Shown: positions 41,685-50,194 of the stretch, one piece after another
Layout: each line of letters begins with the position of its first letter
Position numbering within the stretch: the stretch's first letter is position 1
NCBI RefSeq assembly: GCF_017571495.1
Contig: NZ_JAGETZ010000021.1
Location: 33,140 to 97,139, forward strand
From: Hymenobacter negativus
GTDB lineage: Bacteria; Bacteroidota; Bacteroidia; Cytophagales; Hymenobacteraceae
Direction of reading: 5' to 3'
DNA: 64,000 nucleotides
The notes under the pieces: model-generated
Database searches by the model: none
Seen by the model: the letters and a program-made list of their open reading frames with translations, nothing else
Told to the model about the DNA's origin: nothing
Made by a program: the position numbers and the translations under genes

Positions 41685-42614
41685 ATGAAAGCCCTCTCGC
41701 TCGACGAATTCTATCAGCATTTTGCCACTTCAACCGAGGTGGAGCTGAGCACGCTGCTTCCGCCCGACATCCAGCGCGAGATTGGCCACTTCAACATCTT
41801 CAACATCGCCGACTTGGTACCGAAGGGCCGGGAAAAAATCCCGATGCCTTACGACCGGCGCGCCTACTATAAAATCAGCCTGAGCCGCGGGCACAAGCGG
41901 TTCGAGTACGCCGACAAAGTCATCAGCATCGAGCGCAACGCCCTGTTGTTTGCCTCGCCCAAAATCCCCTACCACTACCTGCCCCAATCGCCCACGCAGG
42001 CGGGCCACTTCTGCATTTTCACCGACGAATTTTTGCTGCCGGCGAAGAGCGGAGTGGTGCTGGATGAGCTGCCGATTTTTAAAGCCGGGGGCTTCCCCAT
42101 CTTCGAGATATCCGATGAGGAATATGCGGAACTAGATGGCATTTTCAAGAAGATGACCCGCGAAATCAGCTCCAATTACGCCTTCAAATACGACCTGATT
42201 CGCAACTACGTGCTAGAGCTCATCCACGCCGGGCAGAAGCTTCAGCCGGCCACCGCGCTCTACCCGGCGCATAGCGCGGCAGCCCGGGTCACCTCCCTGT
42301 TTGGTGAGCTGCTGGAGCGGCAGTTTCCCATCGAAACCCCGCAGCAAAAGCTTCAGCTGCGCACCGCCAAAGAATACGCCGACCGGCTGGCCGTCCACGT
42401 CAACCACCTCAACAAGGTGCTCAAGGAGAACACCGGCCGCACCACTACCGAGCTCATCGGCAGCCGCGTTATTCAAGAAGCTAAGCTCCTGCTCAAGCAA
42501 ACCAACTGGAACGTTTCCGAAATCTCCCACAGCCTCGGCTTTGCCGAAGTAGCCCACTTCTCCAACTTTTTCAAGCGCCACACTTCCTTCTCACCAGCCG
42601 CTTTCCGGGCCTGA
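41685..42614 (+). CDS. AraC-family transcriptional regulator
   Basis: A 309-residue regulator. Residues about 25-175 form a cupin-like ligand-binding domain (YYKISLSRGHKRFEYADKVI, IPYHYLPQSPTQAGHFCIFT). Residues about 200-309 hold the two AraC helix-turn-helices: TAKEYADRLAVHVNHLNKVL and NWNVSEISHSLGFAEVAHFS, followed by NFFKRHTSFSPAAFRA. Probably an activator of the SDR, and possibly of the AKR genes that follow on the same strand (next start 104 bases away). The effector is unknown. Confidence 0.9.
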   Translation: MKALSLDEFYQHFATSTEVELSTLLPPDIQREIGHFNIFNIADLVPKGREKIPMPYDRRAYYKISLSRGHKRFEYADKVISIERNALLFASPKIPYHYLPQSPTQAGHFCIFTDEFLLPAKSGVVLDELPIFKAGGFPIFEISDEEYAELDGIFKKMTREISSNYAFKYDLIRNYVLELIHAGQKLQPATALYPAHSAAARVTSLFGELLERQFPIETPQQKLQLRTAKEYADRLAVHVNHLNKVLKENTGRTTTELIGSRVIQEAKLLLKQTNWNVSEISHSLGFAEVAHFSNFFKRHTSFSPAAFRA

Positions 42615-42718
42615 TGGAGGGTTGATTTGATTTTCGCAACAAACGGATTGGCCGGCGCAACTATCCCGTGCGGCTTGCATCAGACCTTTGTGAGGTACTC
42701 TTTCAACCTCATAAAGCC

Positions 42719-43459
42719 ATGAATATTCAGCAAAATACCATCCTTCTCACTGGCGGTGGCTCTGGCATCGGCCTGGCCCTCGCCGAGCGCTTCCACGCCG
42801 CCGGCAACACAGTTTTGATATGTGGCCGCGACGCGGCCAAGCTCCAAACCGCTGCCGAGCGCCTGCCTGGCCTGCTCACCTTTGTGTGCGACGTGGCCCA
42901 GCCCGCCGAGCGCCAGCGCCTCTTCGAGTGGGCTATTGCCGAAGCCCCACAGCTCAACGTGCTGTTCAATAACGCCGGCATTCAGCGCGAGGTGAAGCTC
43001 ACGGAAAACACCGAGGCCTGGGCCGTTCGGGCCAATGAAATTGCCATTAACGTGGAGGCGCCCATGCACCTCACGGCGCTGTTTGGCCAGCATTTGCAGC
43101 AGCAGGCGGCAGCCGCCATCATCAACGTATCGTCGGGGCTAGGCTTTGTGGCGCTGGCGCGGGTGCCCGTCTATAGCGCGACGAAGGCGGCCATGCACTC
43201 CTTCACGCAGTCGCTCCGCTGGCAGCTGGCCGACACCTCGGTGCAGGTGATTGAGGTGATTCCGCCAGCCGTGCATACCAACCTGGGCGGCACCGACCAT
43301 TCCTTCGGGGTGCCGCTGGCTGAATACGCCGACGACGTGATGCAGCAGCTGGCCGCCGGGCACCAGGAAATTGCCTACGGCTTCTCGGCCAAAGCCAGCC
43401 AGGCCAGCCGTGCCGAATTGGATGGCCTGTTTCAGGCGTTAAACAGTCAGCGGGGGTAG
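42719..43459 (+). CDS. Short-chain dehydrogenase (DltE-like)
   Basis: A 246-residue NAD(P)-dependent SDR. The ATG at 42719 is used; an upstream GTG at 42668 would add 17 residues. The cofactor loop is TILLTGGGSGIGLALAERFH, the NNAG motif is NVLFNNAGIQREV, and the catalytic Ser-Tyr-Lys reads INVSSGLGFVALARVPVYSA with Y and TKAA directly after. Classical oxidoreductase with an unknown substrate, probably the target of the AraC-type regulator upstream. It ends with a palindromic element. Confidence 0.88.
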   Translation: MNIQQNTILLTGGGSGIGLALAERFHAAGNTVLICGRDAAKLQTAAERLPGLLTFVCDVAQPAERQRLFEWAIAEAPQLNVLFNNAGIQREVKLTENTEAWAVRANEIAINVEAPMHLTALFGQHLQQQAAAAIINVSSGLGFVALARVPVYSATKAAMHSFTQSLRWQLADTSVQVIEVIPPAVHTNLGGTDHSFGVPLAEYADDVMQQLAAGHQEIAYGFSAKASQASRAELDGLFQALNSQRG

Positions 43460-43530
43460 CGCGAGCTTTTGGTTCGCGTCCCTGAACGCTACCCGGACGG
43501 CGCGGGGACGCGAACTAAAAGCTCGCGCTA
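43457..43530. repeat. Palindromic element, GCGAAC/GTTCGC family, copy 1
   Basis: A 26-base left arm (43457-43482) and right arm (43505-43530) that match 25 of 26 as reverse complements, with a 22-base spacer. Each arm also contains an inner palindrome of the type GCGAGC...GTTCGC. It overlaps the stop of the SDR gene. Related copies follow at 46525 and 50123. Confidence 0.7.
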
Positions 43531-43596
43531 CAAATCGCTCAACAATCCCCGGATGGCGCGGTTTTGCCTGCACAAACCATCCTTTCCAGACACCTT

Positions 43597-44619
43597 ATGA
43601 AATATAACCTCCTGGGCCGGACCGGCCTTAAAGTTTCGGAGCTCTGCCTCGGCACCATGACCTTTGGCAGCGTGGGCGGGCGCTTCGCCGCTATCAACGG
43701 CGTAGACCAGGCCGGGGCCGATGCCCTGCTAAAGCGCGCCGTGGAAGCGGGCGTGAACTTCATCGACACGGCCAACATTTACACCGAAGGCCAGTCGGAA
43801 GAAATCACCGGCCAGGCCATCCACAACCTGGGTTTGCGGCGCGATTCGCTCATTCTGGCCACCAAAGTGCGGGGCAAAATGGGCGACGGGCCCAACGACG
43901 CAGGCCTCACCCGCCAGCACATCATGGCCCAGGTCGAAGGCAGCCTCAAGCGCCTCAAAACCGATTACATCGACCTTTACCAAACCCACTCCTACGACCC
44001 GCTCACACCCTTTGAGGAGACCCTGCGCGCCCTCGATGACCTGGTTCGCCAGGGCAAAGTGCGCTACATCGGGGCCAGCAACGTGGCCGCCTGGCAGCTG
44101 ATGAAGGCGCTGGGCGTTTCGGAGCGCCAGCACCTGGAGCGCTACCAGTCGCTGCAAGCCTACTATACCATTGCGGGCCGCGACCTGGAGCGTGAGCTGG
44201 TGCCCCTGCTTCAAGACCAGCAGCTGGGCCTGATGGTGTGGAGTCCTCTGGCCGGTGGCTTCCTCAGCGGCAAGTACACCCGCGAAAATCAGCAAGGCGA
44301 GGGCCGCCGCAGCGGCGGCTTTGACTTTCCGCCCGTCAATAAAGAGCTGGCATTCGACATCATCGACCAACTCAAGCCGATGGCCGAGGCCAAAGGCAGC
44401 ACCGTGGCCACGCTGGCGCTGGCTTGGCTGCTGCACCAGCAAGTGGTGAGCACGGTCATCATCGGGGCTAAGAAAATGGAGCAGCTCGAAGACAACCTCA
44501 AAGCCGTCGACGTGCAGTTTACCCCCGAGGAGCTGAAGCAGCTGGACGAGGTAAGCAAGCTCAACGCCGAATACCCCGGCTGGATGCTGGCTATGACCGG
44601 CGGCGACCGGCAGGTGTAG
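43597..44619 (+). CDS. Aldo/keto reductase 1
   Basis: A 340-residue NADPH-dependent aldo/keto reductase with a (beta/alpha)8 fold. The ATG at 43597 starts MKYNLLGRTGLKVSELCLGT; the upstream start at 43564 is unlikely. Signature ANIYTEGQSEEITGQAI holds the catalytic Tyr and LILATKVRGKMGD the Lys, and KTDYIDLYQTHSYDPLTPFE the His. The C-terminal cofactor segment is VVSTVIIGAKKMEQLEDNL. It is an aryl-alcohol-dehydrogenase-type AKR (YajO/AKR11 style). A second paralogue lies beyond SelO at 46685. Confidence 0.9.
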   Translation: MKYNLLGRTGLKVSELCLGTMTFGSVGGRFAAINGVDQAGADALLKRAVEAGVNFIDTANIYTEGQSEEITGQAIHNLGLRRDSLILATKVRGKMGDGPNDAGLTRQHIMAQVEGSLKRLKTDYIDLYQTHSYDPLTPFEETLRALDDLVRQGKVRYIGASNVAAWQLMKALGVSERQHLERYQSLQAYYTIAGRDLERELVPLLQDQQLGLMVWSPLAGGFLSGKYTRENQQGEGRRSGGFDFPPVNKELAFDIIDQLKPMAEAKGSTVATLALAWLLHQQVVSTVIIGAKKMEQLEDNLKAVDVQFTPEELKQLDEVSKLNAEYPGWMLAMTGGDRQV

Positions 44620-44640
44620 TTTGGTCGATTCTGGAAGATT

Positions 44641-44673
44641 AAAAAGGGCCGCAACCATGTTGCGGCCCTTTTT
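44641..44673. terminator. Intrinsic terminator after aldo/keto reductase 1
   Basis: A 15-base stem (44641-44655 with 44659-44673) with a CAT loop and a T tract of nine after it. It begins 22 bases past the AKR stop and should end that transcript. Confidence 0.9.
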
Positions 44674-44683
44674 TTTTAGGCGC

Positions 44684-44827
44684 GATGGCGCGGGCCTGCG
44701 GCCCGTGCCGACTGCTTAGCAGGCCTCTGGCCTGCCCCCATCCAAACGATGTGTTTAGCTGTCGTTCAACGGACGCAGGCCAGAGGCCTGCTAACATAGC
44801 CGGCACGGGCCACAGGCCCGCGCCATC
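44684..44827. repeat. Large nested palindrome between AKR and selO
   Basis: Two arms of about 52 bases (44684-44735 and 44775-44827) are near-perfect reverse complements around a 39-base spacer. Each arm is itself built of two small palindromes: CGGGCC-TGC-GGCCCG and GCAGGCC-TCT-GGCCTGC. In single-stranded form the element could fold as one long hairpin or as four small ones. No coding content. Placed in the roughly 295-base gap before selO. Confidence 0.75.
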
Positions 44828-44914
44828 AGCTGAAACAGTCATCTTAAACATAAGCTCCTCCAAACTCCCCGGTCTGATTCGCGTTTCCCAGTAGCTAATC
44901 AATTTGCCCTCCCG

Positions 44915-46522
44915 ATGGCCACCCTCCCCTTAGAAGAAATCACGTTCACCAATTCCTTCGCCGACGAGCTGCGCGGCGAAACCAACCCCAACCGGGGCTC
45001 GCGTCAGGTGCCGGGCTATGCCTACTCCCGCGTGGCCCCCACGCCCGTAGCCGACCCGCACCTGCTGGCCTGGTCCGACGAGTTGGCCGCCACCCTCGGC
45101 CTGGCCCACCCACCCGAGCGTGGCCCCGCCGTGGATACCCTCGCCGGCAACCTCGTACTGGGCAGCATGAAGCCCTTTGCGGCGCGCTATGCCGGCCACC
45201 AGTTCGGCAACTGGGCCGGGCAGCTGGGCGATGGCCGGGCCATGTCGCTGGGCGAAATAACTGCCCCGGACGGCCGCACCTGGGAATTGCAGTTGAAGGG
45301 GGCCGGCCCCACGCCCTACTCCCGCCGCGCCGATGGGCGGGCGGTGCTGCGCTCGTCGCTGCGCGAATTCTTGTGCAGCGAGGCCATGCACTACCTGGGC
45401 GTGCCCACCACGCGGGCCCTCAGCCTGGTGGCAACCGGCGACGCGGTGGTGCGCGACATGTTTTATAATGGCAACCAGCGGCCCGAGCCCGGTGCTATTG
45501 TGGCGCGAGCAGCGCCGAGCTTCATCCGCTTCGGTAATTTTCAGATGATGGCCGCCACCAATGAGCTGGACAACCTGCGCGCCCTGGCCGACTACACCAT
45601 CCGCCACCACTACCCGGAGCTGGGCGAGCCCTCGCCGGACGTGTACCTGCGCTGGTACGAGGAAGTATGCCGCCGCACGGCCGTGATGGTGGCCCACTGG
45701 ATGGCCGTGGGCTTCGTGCACGGCGTGATGAACACCGACAACATGTCCATCCTCGGCCTCACCATTGACTACGGTCCGTACGGCTGGCTGGAGCCCTACG
45801 ACCCCGACTGGACGCCCAACACCACTGACTTCGGCCACCGCCGGTATGCCTTCGGGCAGCAGCCGCAAATTGCGCTCTGGAACCTGGCGCGCTTGGCCGA
45901 AGCCCTCTCGCCCCTCATCCCCCAGCCCAACGACCTGCGCGCCGGCTTCGACGAGTACACCCAAACCCTGGCCGCCACCCGCTACGACATGACGCTGCGT
46001 AAGCTTGGCCTCACCCCGCGCAACCTCGCCGCCGACCAGGACTTGCTCAACGACCTGCTCGATGCCCTAACCGAAGCCGGGGCCGACATGACTATTTTCT
46101 TCCGTCAGCTCTCGCACGTTGCCCCGGCTCTGCTGGCTGCGCCCGATGCGGAAGCCACCCAGGAAGCCCGGTTCCAGGAGCTGCTGGTGGCCGCGGCCTA
46201 CACGCCCTTGCCTAATCCAGCCTACGGGCCCTTACTTAACTGGCTGCCCCGCTACCTGGACCGCCTCCGAGAGGAAACCGCCGGGCCGGACGCCATCCGG
46301 CAGGGCATGCTGGCCGCCAACCCGAAGTACGTGCTGCGAAATTACCTGGCTCAAAATGCCATCGAGGGGGCTGAGAAAGGCGATTTGAGCTACCTAAACC
46401 GCTTGTTTCAGGTGCTGAAAACGCCCTACGATGAGCAGCCTGAGCACGAGGAATTCGCGGCTAAGCGCCCCGATTGGGCCTGGGACATGCCGGGTTGTGC
46501 TACGCTCTCGTGCAGCTCATAA
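44915..46522 (+). CDS. selO: SelO-type protein adenylyltransferase (AMPylator)
   Basis: A 535-residue pseudokinase-fold enzyme of the SelO/YdiU family, which AMPylates proteins using ATP in a redox-controlled way. FADELRGETNPNRGSRQVPG, ARYAGHQFGNWAGQLGDGRA and LQLKGAGPTPYSRRADGRAV are the conserved nucleotide-binding blocks, and MNTDNMSILGLTIDYGPYGW is the active-site motif. It ends in CATLSCSS: the CSS near the C-terminus is the position of selenocysteine in eukaryotic SelO, here Cys. Flanked by two aldo/keto reductases, consistent with an oxidative-stress context. The ATG at 44915 is clear. Confidence 0.92.
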   Translation: MATLPLEEITFTNSFADELRGETNPNRGSRQVPGYAYSRVAPTPVADPHLLAWSDELAATLGLAHPPERGPAVDTLAGNLVLGSMKPFAARYAGHQFGNWAGQLGDGRAMSLGEITAPDGRTWELQLKGAGPTPYSRRADGRAVLRSSLREFLCSEAMHYLGVPTTRALSLVATGDAVVRDMFYNGNQRPEPGAIVARAAPSFIRFGNFQMMAATNELDNLRALADYTIRHHYPELGEPSPDVYLRWYEEVCRRTAVMVAHWMAVGFVHGVMNTDNMSILGLTIDYGPYGWLEPYDPDWTPNTTDFGHRRYAFGQQPQIALWNLARLAEALSPLIPQPNDLRAGFDEYTQTLAATRYDMTLRKLGLTPRNLAADQDLLNDLLDALTEAGADMTIFFRQLSHVAPALLAAPDAEATQEARFQELLVAAAYTPLPNPAYGPLLNWLPRYLDRLREETAGPDAIRQGMLAANPKYVLRNYLAQNAIEGAEKGDLSYLNRLFQVLKTPYDEQPEHEEFAAKRPDWAWDMPGCATLSCSS

Positions 46523-46524
46523 AG

Positions 46525-46619
46525 TAGCGCGAACGTTTAGTTCGCGTCCCTGCGCCGTCAAAGCCACGCTGGCATTGTGCAGGTTTCCGTTGGGGGATGC
46601 GAACTAAAGTTTCGCGCTG
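46525..46619. repeat. Palindromic element, GCGAAC/GTTCGC family, copy 2
   Basis: The left arm (46525-46550) and right arm (about 46594-46619) are reverse complements with a few mismatches around a 43-base spacer. The inner GCGAAC-GTTTA-GTTCGC palindrome is seen in the left arm. It begins three bases after the selO stop, the same gene-end placement as copy 1. Confidence 0.65.
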
Positions 46620-46684
46620 CTGCCGCCCCAACATTCCCCTAACGGCGCGGTTCCTACCCAACTATTTTCCCCAATCCACCACCT

Positions 46685-47713
46685 ATGGAATACAGACAAC
46701 TGGGTGCTTCCGGCCTCCAAATCCCCGTTCTCAGCTTTGGCACGGCCACTTTTGGGGGCGGCAACGAATTCTTCAAAGCCTGGGGCAATACCGATGTGGC
46801 CGAAGCCCGCCGCCTCGTCGACATCTGCCTGGAAGCCGGCGTCAACCTCTTCGACACCGCCAACGTGTACTCGCGCGGCGTGGCCGAAGAAATTCTCGGC
46901 AAAGCTTTGGAAGGCCGCCGCAATGAGGTCCTGATTTCGACCAAAGCCACCTTCCCCATGAGCGATGGGCCGAACGACTTCGGGTCGTCACGCCAGCACC
47001 TGCTCAAGGCCTGCGACGACAGCCTGCGCCGCCTCGGCACCGACCACATCGACATCTACCACCTCCACGGCTTCGATGCCCGCACGCCGGTTGAGGAAGC
47101 CCTGCGGGCACTCGATGACCTGGTGAGCAGCGGCAAGGTGCGCTACATTGCCTGCTCCAACTTCTCGGGCTGGCACCTGATGAAGTCATTGTCCGTGTCG
47201 GAGCGGCACGGCTGGGCGCGCTACGTGGGCCACCAGGTGTATTATTCGCTCATCAACCGTGAGTACGAGTGGGAGCTGATGCCGCTGGGCCAGGACCAGG
47301 GCGTGGGTGCCATCATCTGGAGCCCGCTGGCCGGGGGCCGGCTCGGGGGCCGCTACCGGCGCAGCCAGCCCGCCCCGCCCGACAGCCGCCAGCAGCAAGG
47401 CGGCGGCCAGGGCCCCGATGTGCCCGACGAATTCCTCTACGGCATCGTGGATGTGCTGGACCAACTAGCCGCCGAAACCGAGAAAACAGTGCCCCAGGTA
47501 GCGCTGAACTGGCTGTTGCAGCGCCCCACCGTTACCAGCCTCGTTTTCGGAGCGCGCAACGAGGAGCAGTTGCGCCAGAACCTCGGCGCCGTGGGCTGGA
47601 ACCTCACGCCCGAGCAGGTTGCCCGCCTCGACGCAGCCAGCGCCACGCCGCCCATCTACCCCTATTGGCACCAGCGCAACTTCCCGATGCTGAAGTCTTC
47701 GGTGGTACTATAG
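46685..47713 (+). CDS. Aldo/keto reductase 2
   Basis: A 342-residue AKR: MEYRQLGASGLQIPVLSFGT opens the fold and VNLFDTANVYSRGVAEEILG carries the catalytic Asp and Tyr. RNEVLISTKATFPM has the Lys, DHIDIYHLHGFDARTPVEEA the His, and PTVTSLVFGARNEEQLRQNL the cofactor site. It is clearly a paralogue of the reductase at 43597 but diverged, with a Gly/Gln-rich loop (PDSRQQQGGGQGPDVPDEF) not seen in the other. Substrate unknown. It ends in a shared bidirectional terminator. Confidence 0.9.
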   Translation: MEYRQLGASGLQIPVLSFGTATFGGGNEFFKAWGNTDVAEARRLVDICLEAGVNLFDTANVYSRGVAEEILGKALEGRRNEVLISTKATFPMSDGPNDFGSSRQHLLKACDDSLRRLGTDHIDIYHLHGFDARTPVEEALRALDDLVSSGKVRYIACSNFSGWHLMKSLSVSERHGWARYVGHQVYYSLINREYEWELMPLGQDQGVGAIIWSPLAGGRLGGRYRRSQPAPPDSRQQQGGGQGPDVPDEFLYGIVDVLDQLAAETEKTVPQVALNWLLQRPTVTSLVFGARNEEQLRQNLGAVGWNLTPEQVARLDAASATPPIYPYWHQRNFPMLKSSVVL

Positions 47714-47752
47714 AACCGCATGCTCCGCTCAGGATGACTGACAAAACCAATT

Positions 47753-47793
47753 AACAAAAAGCCCCGCTGGAGATTCCAGCGGGGCTTTTTGTT
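47753..47793. terminator. Bidirectional terminator between AKR2 and Bax inhibitor gene
   Basis: An 18-base stem (47753-47770 with 47776-47793) with a 5-base loop, GC-rich at the top and with A/T runs at its base on both sides. It lies between convergent genes. Confidence 0.9.
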
Positions 47794-47813
47794 GCTATGC
47801 AATATGCAGCGCT

Positions 47814-48539
47814 CTACCGCCGGCGGCCGAACAGACGCAGCAGGAACAGGAACAGGTTCACGAAATCGAGGTACAAGATGAGCGCACCCATGATGGAGGC
47901 TTTATTGCTCATTTCCTCGCCTTCGGTCACACCCAGCAAAGCCATTTGCTTCAGCTTCTGCGTATCGTAGGCAGTGAGGGCCACAAAGATGAGCACGCCG
48001 ATAAAGGACGTGACGGTTTCCAGAATTGAGTTATTCAGGAAGATATTCACCACCATGGCCAGCAACAGACCGATAACGGCCATGCTCAGCAGCTTGCCCC
48101 AGCCCGAGAGGTCGGCTTTGGTGAAGTAGCCAAAAAGGCTCATGACGCCGAATGTGCCGGCCGTAACAAAAAACGTGGACGCGATGGATGCCGACGTATA
48201 GGCCAGGAACACGCAGCTCAGGGTGATGCCATTCAGCACGGCGTAGCCGACGAAAGCGCTCTGCACTTTGCCCAGGCTCCAGTCGAACACGCGGGCCGAG
48301 AGGAAGCCGACGATAACCAGCTCGGCGATAATCAACCCGAAAAAGACGAAGGGCGTGCCGAACACAAAGTGTATCAGTTCGGCCGAAGTGGAGGCAAACA
48401 TGGCGATGCCGGCCGTCAGGCCCAGACCAGCCGCCATCCAGCCGTATACCTGGGCAAAAAAGCGGGATTGAACCTCGGCCGCTTCTTCAGCCGAGATGTA
48501 CACCGGCTGCTGGCGCGGTGTTAATTGATTTTCTTCCAT
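47814..48539 (-). CDS. Bax inhibitor-1/YccA family membrane protein
   Basis: A 241-residue protein with seven predicted membrane helices. The ATG at 48539 (MEENQLTPRQQPVYISAEEA) is chosen over 48662. The segments FFAQVYGWMAAGLGLTAGIA, LIIAELVIVGFLSARVFDWS and GVLIFVALTAYDTQKLKQMA are family hallmarks, the last carrying the conserved Asp seen in the pH-sensing pair. Relatives are calcium-leak channels or modulators of the FtsH protease. It ends in a basic tail (RLFGRRR). Divergent from the nuclease gene, 117 bases away. Confidence 0.92.
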   Translation of the reverse strand: MEENQLTPRQQPVYISAEEAAEVQSRFFAQVYGWMAAGLGLTAGIAMFASTSAELIHFVFGTPFVFFGLIIAELVIVGFLSARVFDWSLGKVQSAFVGYAVLNGITLSCVFLAYTSASIASTFFVTAGTFGVMSLFGYFTKADLSGWGKLLSMAVIGLLLAMVVNIFLNNSILETVTSFIGVLIFVALTAYDTQKLKQMALLGVTEGEEMSNKASIMGALILYLDFVNLFLFLLRLFGRRR

Positions 48540-48656
48540 GACAGAAACAAGATGAAGGGTTGTGAATGGCGTTATACGGGCTAAACTAAGCACCCGCTGG
48601 GCTTTTGCAACGCGATTTCGTTTGGGGCACGTTCCCAGCCGCATATCTTCGCCCCT

Positions 48657-50120
48657 ATGCACGCTTCCGCTTACCTCCCGCTTGCTGCGGCTTTCGCCCT
48701 ACTCGCCTGCTCCCAACAGCCTACCGAAACCCAAACGCCGCCGGCAGCCCGGGCTACTGCCTCGCAGCAACCGGCCAGCAGCCCCTTCCCCGAAACCTTC
48801 GAGACTGGCTCGAAAGGCGCTTACGAAGAAGCCGATGAGCCCCTGGCCACCGGGGCCTGGCACTTTCAGGATGCCCTCATCGGCAGCAGTCCGCAGGACC
48901 ATAAGAACGGGGAGCACGCGGCGCGCCTGCGCAACCTGGGCCGCATTGCCATGCGTTTCGACGCGGCAGCGGGCGTGCGGCGCATCACCATTTCGGCCGC
49001 GGCCTATGGCACCGACGGGCCCAGCACCTGGGAGCTGTGGCTGAGCCGCGACGGCGGCCGCACCTACGCCCGCACGGGCGCGCCCATCACCACCAGCGGG
49101 CCCCAATTGACGCCGCACGTTTTTGCCGGCGTAGCCAATGAGCCGCTACGGCTGGAAATCCGAAAAACCAGCGGCCCGAAAAACCGGCTCGACATCGACG
49201 ACATTGTATTGGAAACCGCCGCTGGCGCTGCCAAAACCACCAATACCGGCGTAACGGGCGGCTACTTCGAGAACCGCAACCAGCCGCAGCCAGCGCAAAC
49301 TACACGTTCCCAACAGCCTGCTACAGGCACTGGAACGGGCATGGCGCAGGACCCCAACGATGCCAACATGGCCTTGGGCAACCCCAGCGGCGCAACCTCC
49401 GACCCGGCCAATACCGGCAACTACCTGCTCGTTCACCCCGAATTCAGCATCGGTTACAGCGCCACGCGCGGCATTCCGAACTGGGTGAGCTGGCACATCG
49501 ACAAAGCCGACCTGGGCCAGGCCCCGCGCCAGAACAACTTCCGCCCCGATGCGGCCCTGCCCCGGCAGTTCTACCAGGTGACCCCCGCCAGCTACGCCCG
49601 CTCCGGCTTCGACAAAGGCCACAACTGCCCCAGCGGCGACCGTACCTCCGACCTCGACGCCAACGCCAACACCTTCCTGATGACCAACATGGTGCCCCAG
49701 GCCCCCAAAAACAACCAGCAAACCTGGGCCCACCTCGAAGAATACGGCCGCAGTCAGGTCCAGCGCGGCCAGGAAATCTACGTCATCATGGGCAGCTACG
49801 GCCGGGGCGGCACCGGCGCCAACGGCTTCGCCACCACTCTCGACCAAGGCCGCGTAACGGTGCCGGCCCGCATCTGGAAAGTCATGGTGCTACTGCCCGA
49901 CGGCACCAACGACCTCCAGCGCCTCGCCACCGACCCCAGCGTGCGCGTGCTGGCCATCGACACGCCCAACGACAACAACACCATCGACCCGGACTGGAAA
50001 AAATACCTGACTTCGGTTGATAAAATCGAAGCCGCCACCGGCCTGGACCTGCTCAGCGCCCTGCCCCGCCCCGTCCAGGCCCGCCTGCAAAAGCTGGTGG
50101 ATAGCGGACAGGCTCAGTAA
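48657..50120 (+). CDS. Exported DNA/RNA non-specific endonuclease (NucA type) with jelly-roll domain
   Basis: A 487-residue lipoprotein nuclease. The lipobox is ALLAC (cysteine 18). Residues about 45-187 form a beta-sandwich (FETGSKGAYEEADEPL, RRITISAAAYGTDGPSTWEL, RLDIDDIVLET). A low-complexity Gln/Thr linker follows. Residues about 250-475 are the beta-beta-alpha-metal nuclease: the catalytic motif is D319-K320-G321-H322 (FDKGHNCPSGDRT), with TNMVPQAPKNNQQTWAHLEE supplying the metal-binding Asn. NucA has DRGH here, so Lys for Arg is a conservative change. Acts on extracellular nucleic acid. A NuiA-like inhibitor is encoded about 3.3 kb away. Confidence 0.9.
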   Translation: MHASAYLPLAAAFALLACSQQPTETQTPPAARATASQQPASSPFPETFETGSKGAYEEADEPLATGAWHFQDALIGSSPQDHKNGEHAARLRNLGRIAMRFDAAAGVRRITISAAAYGTDGPSTWELWLSRDGGRTYARTGAPITTSGPQLTPHVFAGVANEPLRLEIRKTSGPKNRLDIDDIVLETAAGAAKTTNTGVTGGYFENRNQPQPAQTTRSQQPATGTGTGMAQDPNDANMALGNPSGATSDPANTGNYLLVHPEFSIGYSATRGIPNWVSWHIDKADLGQAPRQNNFRPDAALPRQFYQVTPASYARSGFDKGHNCPSGDRTSDLDANANTFLMTNMVPQAPKNNQQTWAHLEEYGRSQVQRGQEIYVIMGSYGRGGTGANGFATTLDQGRVTVPARIWKVMVLLPDGTNDLQRLATDPSVRVLAIDTPNDNNTIDPDWKKYLTSVDKIEAATGLDLLSALPRPVQARLQKLVDSGQAQ

Positions 50121-50122
50121 CT

Positions 50123-50189
50123 GTAGTGCGAACTTTTCGTTTGCGAATCCACCACCTCTGCTTACGCACGGCCTAAAAGTTCGCGCTAC
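50123..50189. repeat. Palindromic element, GCGAAC/GTTCGC family, copy 3
   Basis: Left arm GTAGTGCGAACTTTTCG (50123-50139) against right arm ending TTCGCGCTAC (50189) with an 18- to 20-base spacer. It is less perfect than copies 1 and 2 but shares their TAGCGCGAAC/AAAAGTTCGCG words and again begins just after a stop codon, that of the nuclease gene. Confidence 0.6.
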
Positions 50190-50194
50190 TGCTC

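Noticed and set aside
43729..44658. A 309-codon minus-strand frame opposite aldo/keto reductase 1
   Set aside because: It is a shadow of the reductase and runs into its terminator.
44930..45964. A 344-codon minus-strand frame opposite selO
   Set aside because: Same reason: it is a shadow of a clearly conserved gene.
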